Positions 11,599 through 12,056 of a stretch of 12,056 bases of DNA are shown piece by piece. Every line of letters starts with the position of its first letter. Positions within the stretch are counted from its first letter, which is position 1. This DNA comes from Acidimicrobiia bacterium (lineage in GTDB: Bacteria; Actinomycetota; Acidimicrobiia; Acidimicrobiales; Poriferisodalaceae), in assembly GCA_026983855.1 (NCBI GenBank), contig JALSTE010000388.1, positions 1-12,056 on the forward strand, read 5' to 3'. Under the pieces are notes generated by a model. It saw nothing but the letters and a program-made list of their open reading frames with translations. It was not told the origin of the DNA and ran no database searches. The translations under genes were made by a program, and so were the position numbers.

Positions 11599-12056
11599 CC
11601 ACGGCCATCGGGAGTTCACGCCGTGAATCCCGCTCCCGCAACCGCCCCCGGAGGGGCTCGGCCACTCACCGGGTGTCCGCGTCCTCGGGGCCGGCCGGGG
11701 ATCGGGGCTTCGTGATGCTCGTCGCCATCGTGATGGTTCTGAATCTGTTCGGTCTGGTGATGGTGCTCTCAGCCTCATCGGTCACCGCCCTGGCCGACAA
11801 CGGTGACTCCTGGAGCTACTTCAACCGTCAGTTGGTGTGGGTGGCCCTGGGGACCGTGGCGATGTTGGCGACGATGAACATCGACTACCGCCTCTGGCCG
11901 CGGATCTCGTGGCTCATCTACGGCGGTGTCCTGGTGCTGCTGGTGGCGGTTCTGGCGGTGGGAGTGAACGTGAACGGATCCACCCGTTGGATCGCGGCGG
12001 GACCGGTGCGGCTGCAACCCTCCGAGTTGGCCAAGATCGCCACGGTCCTGGCCGTG
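11595..12056 (+). CDS. ftsW: FtsW, septal peptidoglycan glycosyltransferase (SEDS), 3' end missing
   Basis: The first 154 codons of a SEDS-family glycosyltransferase that polymerises lipid II at the septum together with FtsI. A 38-residue basic tail rich in Arg/Ser precedes the first membrane span (from Phe39: FVMLVAIVMVLNLFGLVMVL); further spans follow. The family signature GSTRWIAAGPVRLQPSELAK occupies residues 128-147. Gene order after murD, and the paired FtsI upstream, favour FtsW over RodA. ATG 11595 overlaps the murD stop (ATGA) and has GGAGGAGG (11580-11587) 7 nt upstream, an excellent ribosome binding site. The gene runs off the window edge without a stop. Confidence 0.95.
   Translation, partial: MTTAIGSSRRESRSRNRPRRGSATHRVSASSGPAGDRGFVMLVAIVMVLNLFGLVMVLSASSVTALADNGDSWSYFNRQLVWVALGTVAMLATMNIDYRLWPRISWLIYGGVLVLLVAVLAVGVNVNGSTRWIAAGPVRLQPSELAKIATVLAV

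Noticed and set aside
1..12056. tRNA, rRNA, CRISPR, insertion sequences, riboswitches
   Set aside because: I searched by eye on both strands and saw no cloverleaf arms, spaced repeat arrays, transposase motifs or known riboswitch cores.

Overview
This is a high-GC window (roughly 70% G+C by eye) with every recognisable gene on the + strand. All eleven visible stop codons are TGA, and GTG starts are frequent. The gene content, the mDAP-type MurE (DNPR motif), and a leaderless-type TAnnnT-7 nt-ATG promoter point to an actinobacterium. The HNH protein and the compact lipoate-ligase-like protein resemble, from memory, proteins of class Acidimicrobiia. That class assignment is inference, not a database result.

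Layout. Positions 1-963 hold the 3' part of an acyl-CoA dehydrogenase, followed by a GC-rich hairpin. Positions 1108-2749 hold three accessory genes: a 91-aa protein of unknown function, an HNH nuclease with a likely leaderless start, and a lipoate/biotin-ligase-fold protein. A 36-bp tandem duplication sits on the HNH/ligase junction. Positions 2750-3260 are a gene-poor control region with a terminator-like hairpin, a 48-bp imperfect tandem repeat, a LexA/SOS-box-like palindrome, a candidate promoter whose spacer is a perfect 14-bp palindrome, and three 10-bp-phased repeats resembling MraZ boxes.

From 3261 to the right edge runs a division and cell wall (dcw) operon: mraZ, rsmH, ftsL-like, ftsI, murE, mraY, murD, ftsW (cut by the window). 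Most junctions are 4-bp GTGA/ATGA overlaps, which implies translational coupling. MurE adds meso-DAP to the UDP-MurNAc-dipeptide, MurD acts one step earlier by adding D-Glu, MraY moves the finished UDP-MurNAc-pentapeptide onto undecaprenyl phosphate (lipid I), and FtsW/FtsI with FtsL polymerise and crosslink septal peptidoglycan. MraZ and RsmH are the conserved regulatory and rRNA-modifying genes at the head of the cluster.

The cluster is mostly orthodox. Its points of interest are the missing murF between murE and mraY, the stacked regulatory signals before mraZ (including a possible SOS operator), conflicting translation-start signals for mraZ, a probable long N-terminal extension of RsmH, and the junction duplication. 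I see no CRISPR array, tRNA, rRNA, insertion sequence or other mobile element, and no clearly new multi-gene system.
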